DNA of 64,000 nucleotides from contig CBFCZO010000004.1 of assembly GCA_965602675.1 (NCBI GenBank), positions 1 through 64,000 on the forward strand, in the 5' to 3' direction. Below, in pieces: positions 51,492 to 61,700 of the stretch. The position numbers and the translations under genes are program-made. How positions within the stretch are numbered: the stretch's first letter is position 1; each line of letters opens with the position of its first letter. Under the pieces are notes generated by a model, which was given only the letters and a program-made list of their open reading frames with translations, had not been told where the DNA came from and did no database searches. This stretch comes from DATKUA01 sp965602675 (GTDB lineage Bacteria > Acidobacteriota > DATKUA01).

Positions 51492-52892
51492 TCAGCGGGG
51501 ATCGTAGCGCATCAACGCCGCAAACGAGATCAGCCCGGCGGCAAGGTTGTAGAGCACAAGCCAGATCAGCTGCCACCAGGGCGTTTCCTGCCGATTCGCC
51601 GCTCCAGACGCCGACCATACCGCCGTCCCACGGGGTACTGAATCCAGGGGCACTTCCTTCGTCGAAAAAGTGTTTCGCTCTATTGACCTGTTGCCGTAAA
51701 CCAGATGAGCGCTCTCGCTGTCCCGCCCGTCGCGCTCGACCACGAAGTCATGCAGTATGCGCCGGTAGCGCTCAGCGCTTTCGCGCAGCAGGCTGAATCC
51801 GTGGATGCCGGTGCCGCACAACGTCTGCAGGCTGTCCGAAAGCAGGCCGTAAGGAGAAATCCAGGAGACGCCCTGAGCCAGCAACACCTGTTGCACCCGC
51901 GCTCCTGAAGCGCCGTCGCGCACTCGCTGTTGCCCCTAGCAAATTCGCTGACTTGCTTCCGCCCTCATCGGCATTTGCGGCTAGAATGGATCGCCGCTGA
52001 AGCGTCCGATGTACGGAGGGTAGCTGTCCCAGATCTCGTCGCCCAACCTCTCCTGTTCCCCCGAAACCCACTGCTGCTGGGGAATGTCCACCATCTGCTC
52101 CGACACCAATCTGCTTACGCCCGGAGTGGCGACGACCGCCAGCACCCAGAAAACCAGCAGAATAACCAGCGCGACGGCCGGACGCGAAGTCATCGCGCTG
52201 GCCGCCATCCCCACAAGGATGAACAATGAGATGTAAAAAATCGAGATGAAAAAGGACCAGGCGAGCGGCAGCAGAACCTCGCCGGACAAGGGCGGACCGT
52301 CGAGTAGTTCCAACGCCACAAGGTTGACTACTAATCCAAGCACAAGCGCCGCCAAAGCCACGGCCAGCAGGCCTAGATAGTTACCGGCGAAGAGGCTCAG
52401 CCTCGAAACCGGATTGGCGAGCACCTGGCGCAGCGTCCCGTCGCGCTTCTCGCCGGATACCGAGCCGAAACTGATAACAATGGCAAGAAGCGCCATAAGG
52501 CCGCCGACGATGAAATTCCAATCGACCGAATTCAGCAATGGCAGCTTGTAATTGCCCCGCCCCTCGTGCCCCAACTCCAGGCGCGCGAAGGCGTTCATCA
52601 CCACGGTATTCGGCAGCATCCTGCTTCCGCCCTCTGCCACGAAAGCAAGCGGAGAGGGAGGCTTCTGGAAATGCTGGTGGAACGATGAGAGCTGCTGGAG
52701 ATTCGAACTGTTGTTCTCCAGGCCCCTGGTATTCTGAGCCACCGACTCCAGATAGCCTTCCCGCTCGACGCGGTAGCGCTCCGCGCCCACTATCCCGTTA
52801 AAAAGGAATGACAAAACCACCAGCGCCGCGAGGAAGAGGAATTTCGCGTCCTTCAACCCATCCAACATCTTCAGGCGTGCAATTGACAGCAT
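51492..52892 (-). pseudogene. ABC-2 type permease (DUF3526-like) interrupted by two in-frame amber codons
   Basis: A 467-codon frame homologous to the larger permease gene upstream. The first 303 residues have N-terminal and four to five membrane helices (e.g. F-G-S-V-S-G-E-K-R-D-G-T-L-R-Q-V-L matching the ABC-2 pattern), but TAG codons lie at 51983-51981 and 51938-51936. After them the same frame continues with W-I-S-P-Y-G-L-L, a last membrane helix and the ending R-Y-D-P-R, close to R-Y-D-V-R of its paralogue. Two nonsense codons in an otherwise protein-like frame indicate recent inactivation (or a sequence error). Ribosome site GAGG overlaps the upstream stop; 10-bp gap. Confidence 0.8.
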
Positions 52893-52902
52893 CGTTCCAA
52901 CC

Positions 52903-54444
52903 TCAACGTACGTCGTATCGGATAAAGGCGACAAAGCCCACGGCAAACACAACAAGAGCTCCGAACGCCAGGGCGCCTACCGGAACAAGAGCCCCATTGA
53001 AATCCGAGCCGCCCTCGATCCCGCCGTACGGCGTTGTTTCCTCCGCGGGCAACGGACCCCAGGTGTGTGGCCCGACCTGCTCCCGGTAAAGCATCGGATT
53101 CTGCATCGCCATCTGCCGGTACTGCCGCACACGCTGCTGATACATCTCGTCGCCGATAGTCGCCTCATCTCTGCGGGTGAAGAACTGCAGCGCGTTCCTG
53201 CCGAAATAACCCCGGCTCCTGAACCCCTCGATAAGCTGCTCGCGGTAGCGGCGCGCCGAGCGCATGAATTTCTCATAGGCGGAGATGTCGGTTCCCGAAA
53301 GCAGGGTAAACGCGTCGCGCAGATGGTGGGCGGGCGCTATCAACGAGAGGGTGCCCGCGAGCGAAACCTGGCGGTCGCGCTGCGACTCATGGCTCCTAAA
53401 AACCGCCCAAGTTCGGTCGGCGTTGGAAAACATCAGCGGTTCGATGAAGCGCACGTAATCGGCGGTCTGGCGGTAGTTCTCGAGGCCGCCGTCGAACATC
53501 CAGTAGCCGCCCTCACTGCCGTAGCCGCCCGTCCAGCCCGACGTGGCCCTGGGATGGGACTCATAGAAGTCCCTCAACTTCGCCCTGTACTCCTCGCGGA
53601 TCTCGTCTTCCAGCCTCGTGATCTCCGTCGGTGACGGCGGCGGCACGAACAAGCCCGATGCCTCCTGCGCGGCGCCCGGGATAACTAGAACACCCAGAGC
53701 CCAGATCAGCAGCGCCAGCACCAGCGCGGTCGACGAGCGCCTCACCAGCACCGAGCTCAGCAGCCCAAGCGCAATGAACACGGCGGCGTAGAGCAAACCG
53801 GCCACAATCATCAGCGCGAGCGCAGCCCACTGAACCGAGGTGAACTGAACGCCGAAAACGAAAGACAGCACCAGCAGGCTGCATGCGGACGAAACCAGGA
53901 AGGGAATGGCAATGCATATCAGCCCCGCAGTGAACTTGGCCGCATATATCGTCCCGCGCCGGACGATGCCGATGCTCAGCAGTTTCAGCGTCCCCACTTC
54001 GCGCTCGCCGCTGACGGCGTCGTATGTGAACAACAGACTGAAGAGGCTGATCACAACCGTGAAGATGCTCAGTAGATCGAAGGGAGGCAGTGCCGCCATC
54101 AGAATGTTATCGGTAAAGCTTCCGGTCGCCTCGCTTGGAACCCTCCAGCGCAAAATCCTGACGCTGTTACCCAGCCGCCTGTTCTCGCCCTCCGCAAATA
54201 TACTCAGAAGCGTGGGGGGGCGGTGCACCGTCGGGCTCACCTGCGTCGGGACGTAAACCTCCTCCGCCTCGTGCCGCGAGCTCATCTCCGCCGCGCTGAG
54301 ATAGGAGTCGTTCCGCCGCTTGTAGTCGTCAGCCAGCACCCAGACGCTCACAACCACCAGGGCAAATATCGTCACCAGGGCGGCCGCGAAGCGGAACGTC
54401 AGCAGATGCTGGCGCACTTCCTTGGAAACCAGGTCAAGAAACAT
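52903..54444 (-). CDS. ABC-2 type transporter permease (DUF3526-like)
   Basis: A 513-residue membrane protein: helix near the N-terminus (18-40), a large exported loop (about 45-125), then membrane helices at about 125-150, 175-205, 210-235, 240-265, and a second large loop with a final helix ending in R-Y-D-V-R. The cytosolic turn Y-D-A-V-S-G-E-R-E-V-G-T-L-K-L is the ABC-2 permease hallmark that contacts the ATPase. No ATPase gene is adjacent in this window. Its C-terminal loop aligns with the broken gene downstream. Strong ribosome site GGGGGAGGAG. Substrate unknown. Confidence 0.88.
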   Translation of the reverse strand: MFLDLVSKEVRQHLLTFRFAAALVTIFALVVVSVWVLADDYKRRNDSYLSAAEMSSRHEAEEVYVPTQVSPTVHRPPTLLSIFAEGENRRLGNSVRILRWRVPSEATGSFTDNILMAALPPFDLLSIFTVVISLFSLLFTYDAVSGEREVGTLKLLSIGIVRRGTIYAAKFTAGLICIAIPFLVSSACSLLVLSFVFGVQFTSVQWAALALMIVAGLLYAAVFIALGLLSSVLVRRSSTALVLALLIWALGVLVIPGAAQEASGLFVPPPSPTEITRLEDEIREEYRAKLRDFYESHPRATSGWTGGYGSEGGYWMFDGGLENYRQTADYVRFIEPLMFSNADRTWAVFRSHESQRDRQVSLAGTLSLIAPAHHLRDAFTLLSGTDISAYEKFMRSARRYREQLIEGFRSRGYFGRNALQFFTRRDEATIGDEMYQQRVRQYRQMAMQNPMLYREQVGPHTWGPLPAEETTPYGGIEGGSDFNGALVPVGALAFGALVVFAVGFVAFIRYDVR

Positions 54445-54638
54445 TCTCCTCCCCCTTTATCCGTTTTGACTCAACAGACCGGTCAAGAGTTGCCCCAAAC
54501 TGTTATTTTTTTTACTCAAATGTCGAATTCAGAGGGAAACTGTTTGAATGCCTGTGCTGTGCTGATTATAAACAATGCGACTTTGCAGATGCCGCGCCGG
54601 CAGCGGCCGGGCTCCCAAGCGCACTCAAAAAGAAACAC

Positions 54639-55442
54639 TCAGCCGATTCTGATTCCTGCGTAGCCGACCACGCGCGAGCGGTCGCCGAAGATGTCGCCGG
54701 AAGTGGCATACTTGATCAGATCCGCCTTTGTCGCGCCCAGCTCGAGCGCGGCCACAAGCGCGACGGTGACCGGCGCCACCCCGCACATCGAGATCTGCTC
54801 GCCGAGTACGGTCTGCAACAGGCCCTGCGGATCGAGCTCGAGGATTTTATTTATCGCCTTGCGATCTATCTCGCGAGCCAGCTCGTCCTCATGGAAGTGG
54901 CTCATGTCGGTGCTGGCGACAATCAGTACTCCCTCCCCCGCTTCCCTGATCGCTCCAGCCATCGCCTTGCCGATTTCCTCCAGATCGTTATATCGGTGGG
55001 TCCGCAGGCAGATCGGTACGAACTTGGGGTCCTTGGATGACCATCTGATGAACGGCAGTTGAACTTCCAGAGAGTGCTCGCGCATGTGGGCGAGATGGTC
55101 TTCTTCCAGCAGCTTCGAGCGAGAGGTGATGGCGGCTGCCAGCTCAGCGTCGATAGGCACGTCGGCGCCGGGTATCGACCACGCCCCTTCGCTCATGATC
55201 GCAGCAGCCGCGCCGAGGCCGGTGTGGTTTGGGCTGAGCACGATAAAGCGCTCGGGCACGACTACGCTCGAAAAGACGGCGCCGGCCACGTGACCGGAAT
55301 ACACGTACCCGGCATGCGGGCTGACGACGGCAAGGGCTTCCCGACGCTCGCTGTCGGTGAGCATATACGAGCCGACTTCGCGGGCGAGTTCCTCGCTGCT
55401 CGCCGGGTAAAACTGCCCGGCGACGGCAGGTGGCCTGATCAC
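54639..55442 (-). CDS. amrB: AmmeMemoRadiSam system protein B (Memo family)
   Basis: A 267-residue Memo-family protein, related in fold to class III non-haem iron dioxygenases. Seen: P-A-V-A-G-Q-F-Y-P at the N-terminus, S-P-H-A-G-Y-V-Y-S-G, L-S-P-N-H-T-G-L-G, E-H-S-L-E-V-Q-L-P-F, S-T-D-M-S-H-F, all conserved in Memo proteins, including the metal-ligand histidines. The role in bacteria is poorly known; the usual AMMECR1 and radical-SAM partners are not adjacent here. The start is GTG 55442, with AGGAGGGG between the surA-like stop and this GTG. Last gene of the tamB unit. Confidence 0.9.
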   Translation of the reverse strand: MIRPPAVAGQFYPASSEELAREVGSYMLTDSERREALAVVSPHAGYVYSGHVAGAVFSSVVVPERFIVLSPNHTGLGAAAAIMSEGAWSIPGADVPIDAELAAAITSRSKLLEEDHLAHMREHSLEVQLPFIRWSSKDPKFVPICLRTHRYNDLEEIGKAMAGAIREAGEGVLIVASTDMSHFHEDELAREIDRKAINKILELDPQGLLQTVLGEQISMCGVAPVTVALVAALELGATKADLIKYATSGDIFGDRSRVVGYAGIRIG

Positions 55443-55458
55443 CAGTCCCCTCCTCTCT

Positions 55459-56076
55459 TCAGATCGTAATGATGATCCGCGCCTCGGCACGCGCACTCTG
55501 GAGCCAGACATCCAGCCGGTTGTTGACGTCGCGCTCGATCAAAAGCTGTTCGAGTTGCCCCTTGACCTCCTCGAACGGAGGCAGCGGTTCCTCGGGATAC
55601 TGCGCCCGGAACTGCGCGGACCAGTCCCCCTCATAAAACTCGCGGATTTCGTCTTCTGCTACCTCATTATAACGCCTGAACCGATAATCGACGAATTTCA
55701 GCACCAGCAGCCGCTTGCGCAGCGATTCACGCAAGCCGGCCAGGGTCATACCCCGGGAGCCTAATTCCCTCTCCATCTCGCTTAACGACCCGAAGCGCTC
55801 GGCAAGAGTGCCCAGAGCGGTATCCACCTCACTCTCGCTCACCGTGAAGATCTTCAGCCTTTGAATCTCGGCGAGTATCAGAGCCTGGTTGATCAGAGCC
55901 TCGAGATTGGTCCTCATCAATTGGGGAAGATCCTCTTCGGCCGCTGCTTGCTCGGGCAGGGTCTGGCGCAGCTCGCTCAGCATGATCGGCTCGTCATTGA
56001 CGATGGCGACAACGCGGTCGGCCACCTGCTGCTGAGGCAGTAACACAAAAATCAGTAATATCAGACTAAAACGCAT
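55459..56076 (-). CDS. SurA-like periplasmic chaperone lacking a PPIase domain
   Basis: A 205-residue protein: short signal peptide (R-F-S-L-I-L-L-I-F-V-L-L), then a SurA_N chaperone module (about 20-140: V-A-I-V-N-D-E-P-I-M-L-S-E-L, followed by helices), and a C-terminal helix, with no parvulin PPIase motif visible in the rest. SurA carries outer-membrane proteins to BamA, and here it directly follows the Omp85 gene: its ATG 56076 overlaps the omp85 stop region (11 bp). It is likely a small OMP chaperone of the same pathway. An upstream-extended ORF would overlap further and is not preferred. Confidence 0.85.
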   Translation of the reverse strand: MRFSLILLIFVLLPQQQVADRVVAIVNDEPIMLSELRQTLPEQAAAEEDLPQLMRTNLEALINQALILAEIQRLKIFTVSESEVDTALGTLAERFGSLSEMERELGSRGMTLAGLRESLRKRLLVLKFVDYRFRRYNEVAEDEIREFYEGDWSAQFRAQYPEEPLPPFEEVKGQLEQLLIERDVNNRLDVWLQSARAEARIIITI

Positions 56077-58774
56077 GACCGAAACTGAAAACCAGGGTTT
56101 CGTCGTAACCGCTGAGATCCCAGCTGTAGTCGACGCGCAGCGGTCCCAGCGGTGTCGCATAACGCAAGCCCATGCCCGCCGCGTGCACCAGTTTGCTGAA
56201 GCTGAAATCGCTCACGTAAGGAAAAGCGGAGCCGGAATCATAAAACACCACTCCTCCCAGCTCCCACCAAAGCGGGAAACGGAATTCGAGATTGCTGATC
56301 AGCAGAGAGTTGCCATAGACGGTGAACGGCATCTGTCCTATGTCTTCGGGGCGCGGCTCGCTCAGCTCGAATCCGCGCATCGTCGTGATCCCGTTGAAGA
56401 AGAACTGCTCGCTCAGCGGCAAATCCTCGCTACCCGCGAACGGCCAAGCCAGGCCCAGCCGCGCGCCGGCGGCAAGGACGGAGCCGGCGGGAAGCGGCTT
56501 GAAAGTGTAGAACTGGAATTGGCTCTTGAAGTAATCGGCTTCGCTCCTCAGCCAGCCGGGAGAATACTGGAAAATCGCGTTGGCGAGGTAGCCGCGGGTC
56601 GGATCGACGATGTCGTCGCGCCGGTCGCGCGTCAGGATGGCCGACACCAGCGAGAGCCTGATGCTCCGATCGAACCTGCTGATGAAGAATCCCTCGGCCT
56701 CGTCGAACAGGTCAATCCATTTATACTGGTAGCGCCCGATGATGTCCCACCCGGCGATGCGGAATCCCGACGACTCGACCATCACACCCTTGCGCCGTGC
56801 GCTGAAACCTTGCTCCCTGACCTCCTCGTAGAAAAAACGCAGAATATTATCGATGCGGCCGCGGAAGATCCTCGGAGCGCGGAAGGAGATCTGGTAGCGC
56901 TGTTGCAGGCTGGAGACCCGCGTGCTGAAGGAAACCTCGGCATTGCGCCCAGCGATGTTGGTGTTGGAGACGCCGAAGGAAAAACGGAGCTTCTCCTCGC
57001 TGTCCACGCCGATGCCGTAGAGCAAGGAATAAGGCGAGGTTTCACGAACCCTGACCACGACGCGGCGGTCGCGGCGCCCGAGCTGGTCATCCACTCCGCC
57101 AACAACCACGCGGTTGAACACACCCAGCCTGTAAAGCGACCGCTGGCTCTCGGCAAGTTCCCTGCGGCTGAAGGGATCGCCCTCGCCGAATGTCAGGGCG
57201 CGGCGGATCACGCCGTCGTGTGTGATATCGTTGCCCGCGATGATTACTTTGGCGATCCGGCTGGCTCTGCCTTCGTCGATTTCGAAAACCAGGTCGCGCG
57301 TTTCGGCGCTGCCCACAATACTGGTGGCGATACGGGCCTCGGCATAACCCTCTGCATCATAAAAACTAATGAGGTTTTCCATGGCCCGGGCTACCGCGGT
57401 GGACGATAAAACATCGCCCGCTTCGAAGCCGGCTTTTTCCGCCAGCACATCCGCGCTTATCGACTCGTTGCCGCTAAACACGATGCTGCGCGCCCGTGTC
57501 AACGGGCCGGTGTCGAAGATAAGCCGCACGTCGACGCGCCGGTCACCATCATGGCGCTCCACCTCCCGGTCGATCAGGACCGCTTGGCGGTAGCCCTCGT
57601 TGCCGACTAACTGCAGCACACGCCTGACGTCAGCCTCCAGGTTCTCGCGACTGAAGGTGGCCGTTGCGAACCAACCCTGCTTGGTCAGCGACAGCTGTGG
57701 CCTGATCCGGCTCTCTGTTTCTTTATCGAGCCCCTCGATTTCCAGACGTCCGACCTTGAAACCGGTACCTCTTGCTACAGAGAGGGTGACATTGACGGAG
57801 CCCAGCTCGAAATCCACCTCCACATTCGACTTCACAGCCGCGTCTATGTGGCCCAATGTCTGCAGATGGCGCTCGATGTTGCCGCGCCCGTTCTCCACTA
57901 TCCTGTCTAGAGGAACATTGCGATCCTGGAAGGGAATCAACTCCCGCCAATCCCTTACCACCTCTTCGGAGGGTTCGAAAGAAAGCTCGATCAGCGGGCC
58001 AGCGTTCACAGTCAGCCGAATATCGACGGCGTTGTCCTGCCGGTCGAATTCCGGCTCGCCGGAGATGATGTCGATCGTCAGATAGCCATGCTCAATGTAA
58101 TGTTTTCTTAGCCTCCCCAGATCATCCGCAAAAGCCTTCTCTCTGAACGGCTTTCTGATGCTTGTGGAGCTGAATATCGCAAGAATCTCCTCCTCCGACA
58201 TCACTGGAAATCCCTCAAGTTCCAGTTTCCTCAGCATTGTCTGCCCGCCGGGGGCGATGTTTATCTCCAGGCGGACTCCGCCGGTCTCGAGGTTGGTCAT
58301 ATGGTAGAGCTGGATATTGGCGTTCCAGTAGCCCGCCTCCCGGTAGCGCTCTTCTATCGCCGCCGCGATCGCCCGGCCGCGGTCGGAGCCGAAGCGAGGG
58401 TTCCGGTCCAGCCTCGCAGCGCTGACCACGGCGCGCCTGCTCAGCGGGCCGGCGCCAAGAATCGTCACGCCTTCGACAAGCGGAATCTCCTCCAGCTCGA
58501 TCGTCAACGCGATGCCACCCTCCAGCGGCTCCCACAGAGCCCGCACGTCGCTGTAAACTCCGAGCCGGAAGATATTCTTGAGTGATGTTCTCAGTGCGTC
58601 GGGCGAGAACGGCTCCCCAACTTTCATCTCCAGTAGCTCGAACAACGATTCGCCCGCCTGGGGCAGAAAGGTTATCGACTTCACCTCCGCGCCCGGCGGC
58701 GGCAGGGCCTCCTCCTGGGCAGCCAGCGGCAACGCGGCCGTCAACAACAACAGTATCGATGCCGCAAAACGCAT
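56066..58774 (-). CDS. Omp85-family outer-membrane protein (BamA/TamA-like)
   Basis: A 902-residue protein: signal peptide (about 1-19, ending L-A-A-Q), then about six POTRA-like domains (about 25-560) and a C-terminal beta-barrel (about 565-902) ending in Phe, with D-P-T-R-G-Y near the barrel start and G-I-T-T-M-R-G-F (VRGF/Y-type motif). This is the core of outer-membrane protein insertion. The coupling with tamB upstream makes TamA as likely as BamA; the extra POTRA domain and the SurA-like gene downstream favour a BamA-like role. Preferred start 58774, whose ribosome site overlaps the tamB stop. Confidence 0.93.
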   Translation of the reverse strand: MRFAASILLLLTAALPLAAQEEALPPPGAEVKSITFLPQAGESLFELLEMKVGEPFSPDALRTSLKNIFRLGVYSDVRALWEPLEGGIALTIELEEIPLVEGVTILGAGPLSRRAVVSAARLDRNPRFGSDRGRAIAAAIEERYREAGYWNANIQLYHMTNLETGGVRLEINIAPGGQTMLRKLELEGFPVMSEEEILAIFSSTSIRKPFREKAFADDLGRLRKHYIEHGYLTIDIISGEPEFDRQDNAVDIRLTVNAGPLIELSFEPSEEVVRDWRELIPFQDRNVPLDRIVENGRGNIERHLQTLGHIDAAVKSNVEVDFELGSVNVTLSVARGTGFKVGRLEIEGLDKETESRIRPQLSLTKQGWFATATFSRENLEADVRRVLQLVGNEGYRQAVLIDREVERHDGDRRVDVRLIFDTGPLTRARSIVFSGNESISADVLAEKAGFEAGDVLSSTAVARAMENLISFYDAEGYAEARIATSIVGSAETRDLVFEIDEGRASRIAKVIIAGNDITHDGVIRRALTFGEGDPFSRRELAESQRSLYRLGVFNRVVVGGVDDQLGRRDRRVVVRVRETSPYSLLYGIGVDSEEKLRFSFGVSNTNIAGRNAEVSFSTRVSSLQQRYQISFRAPRIFRGRIDNILRFFYEEVREQGFSARRKGVMVESSGFRIAGWDIIGRYQYKWIDLFDEAEGFFISRFDRSIRLSLVSAILTRDRRDDIVDPTRGYLANAIFQYSPGWLRSEADYFKSQFQFYTFKPLPAGSVLAAGARLGLAWPFAGSEDLPLSEQFFFNGITTMRGFELSEPRPEDIGQMPFTVYGNSLLISNLEFRFPLWWELGGVVFYDSGSAFPYVSDFSFSKLVHAAGMGLRYATPLGPLRVDYSWDLSGYDETLVFSFGHAF

Positions 58775-58778
58775 CGCC

Positions 58779-61700
58779 TCACCTGAAGCTGTGTTTGAGG
58801 TGAATGTCGATCGCATAGGAACCATCTTCTTCACGGCTGCCGACAATCATCATCGTCGGACTCAGCTGATACTCGAGCACCAGCACCTGGTTCGCGCTCT
58901 TCGAAAGGTTGCGCGAGTATATCACGGACAACCGGTCGGTAATCTGCTCGCCAACCGTCATCCGCGGCGAGAGGTTGTTGCTGCCTCCGGCAAAGAACGG
59001 GTCGATGCGGAAGCGGTCTATCCCGAACAGCTGCTCGGCGCGCCGCTCGAGCTGGCCCGTGACCTGGCGGGTGATGAATCCGCTGAGCGCCAGGCCTAAC
59101 AGCTGCTCCTGAAGGCGCTCGGTGTCGGAAGGAAACGGATTCTGACGCACCTTGCCGACCGCCAGCAGATGCAGAATGTCGATCGTGCTCTCCGAGGGAT
59201 CCGATGTCAGCGTCGGATAAAGACGGTCGGGTGTCCCGTGGAACTCCAGGAATACCCGGTACTCCTTGATCTGCGTTTCCGCACGGAAGTCGAAATGGGG
59301 TTCGATCCGATACGGATTGACGAAATCGATCACGCCGCTGGTGATCGTATACCGCCGGTCGCGGTAGAATACCTGCCCCTCCTTAACCTCCGCACGGCCC
59401 GTGATAACCGGCTCGGCGGCGGTGCCGACTATCTGAAGATCAAGGATAACCTCCATGTCAGCGAAGTTGTTATCCATCCTGATGTCCTCCTCGCCGCGCA
59501 AAGCGAGGTCCAGGCGCAAATTGCGCAATTCCTCGGCGGCGACCTGCAGGGGCTGCTGCTGCGCCCGCAGTATCTCCGCCTCGGGATCGAAGCGCCTGGT
59601 ATAGAGAGCGCTGCGGACATCTATCTCCCCCGTCAGGATGGAGTCCTGCAGGTTGCCACGCAGGATCAGGGAGGAGTCGACCACAGCATCCAGTTCCTTC
59701 GGGATCGACAGTTCCACGCCTGTGCCTTCGATGTTGAACTGGAAGTCGGAGGGCTGAAGCGCCGCGAAATCGAGCAGAACAAAGCCGTCGAGGTTGACTA
59801 CGCCCCCGGAGAAGAAGGCCCTCGCACGCCCGATTTCCACACGCTCGTTCTCGATTCGCAGCTCGCCCTGCATGTTCGACAGCGACAGGTTCGACTCCTT
59901 GTGGCGCACGAAGCCGTCGGTCACTCGCACCAAGCCGTTTATCAGAGGTTTCTCAATGCTGCCTCTGATGTTCAGCTCTTCGAACACCGCGCCGCCGCCG
60001 AAACTGAAGTCGGGGAGGAAATCACTCAGAGCCACGAGGTTCACGCTGCCGTCCAGCTTGAAATTGAGACTTAGGGGGGCGGAGAGGCCCACCGATCCCC
60101 CCACATTCAGCTTGTAGATGCCTTGGTCAATGCTGATGTCGTTGAGATAAACGCGGTCTCCGGCATAGCGGATTGTAACCGGCCCCTCGCTTCCGGCTGA
60201 AAACTGCTCCAGGCCGGCTTGCACCCTCCCGAGCCTCAGCTCGGCCTCAAATCCGGTATCTGCCAGCTTCAGGCGGGCGCTCGCTCCGTTGCTGACCTGG
60301 AGATAAAGCCTTGCGTCTGGCATGAATTCCTGCGCCAACGCCGAAAGATCAATTGAATCGTTCTCCAGCTCGAGACTTATCTCATCGTGGCGGTCTCCCA
60401 GCAATTCCGCATTAATCTTGTAATCCTGTCCGCCCGATGTGATCGAGAGCGCCGCTTTGCTGCCGTCTGCGCGCAACTGGCCCGTGATGTCGCCCAACGC
60501 CAGGCCGCCCGCTCCTGCTCCCGCAATCGAGAAATCGAACAGCCCGTTGGCGGCCAGCCGATGACCGTTTGCGTCGATGTTTACATCGACGGTTCCCTTG
60601 AGCTGCGACCCCGGCGCAAGCAGCTCGACATAGTTTTCCAACTGAATACCGCTTGCCCGAAGCGAAGCGCGCCAGTCCTCGCTCACCGTGTCGTAATCGA
60701 CGCTGCCCTGTATCCGTACGCCCCCGGGACCCACGGCATCCAGATCGCGAAGCGCCAATCGCTCGCCGAATGCGACCTCCGCCTCCGCGTGATCGAAGCT
60801 GATGTCGCGAAACGTGAGCGAGCGCACCTTGACCTTGCCGCCGCCGACGAACTCATTGCCGATGTTAAGAGAGAGCTGCCCCTCGCCGATCCCGGTGAGG
60901 CCGATTGGCTCCATGCCGGCAAGGCTTTCCAGGCCGGCAAGATCGAGCTCGGCAAACTCGAGATTGAACTCGGCTTCCGCCGCCTGACCCGGCGGGAAGC
61001 TGACCTTGCCCTGAATATCCATGGCGCTCAGCCCATCGCGAAGGCGAATCTGCGGAAACCGAAGCTCCCCTCCGGCCCACTCCAACCGCATCGTGCCGTT
61101 GCCGAGACTGCGGCCCATGTAACGCACGCTCGAGGACCTGACTCTCAGATCGACTGCCGGATCATCGAGCCTGCCGCTCAACCTCAATACCGCCTGGCCG
61201 CTTGCCTCGAAAGAGCGGACGATCGACGCGATCGGGTACTGCTCCTCCGGCGATCCCTGGTCGAGCCCGAGAACACGGCCAAGGTTGGTCAGCGCCAACG
61301 CCACCTCCTCGGTGCCGACGGAACGGGAACGGAGCACGAGATTGAGACTCTTGGAATCCACCGCCCCGTTGATCCTGATTTCAGAGAGAGGCGTGCGGGC
61401 AATAAAATTCTCTCCAAGGAGCAGTGCGTTATCGCTGAACTCAAAATGCCCGGATAAGGCTACCGGGATATATGTTTGGCTGAATATCTCAAAGTCCCTG
61501 CCGGCGCCGACAGCAGCCACCGCCTCCCTGTACGGGCGCTCACTGCCCTCCTTCCAGGTCGTGGAAATATCGCCTGAGACAAACAACTCCTCGGGCCTCT
61601 GCAGATCGAGGGATAGGGAGAAAGAGCCGTCCAGCCGGCCCCTGACCTGGATCTTCTCCAGGCCGGCTGCTCTGAGAACCTTAGGGATGTCGAGCTGCTC

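Noticed and set aside
51936..51983. Pyrrolysine coding at the two amber codons
   Set aside because: The protein is a permease, not a methylamine methyltransferase, and TAG serves as a normal stop for other genes here.
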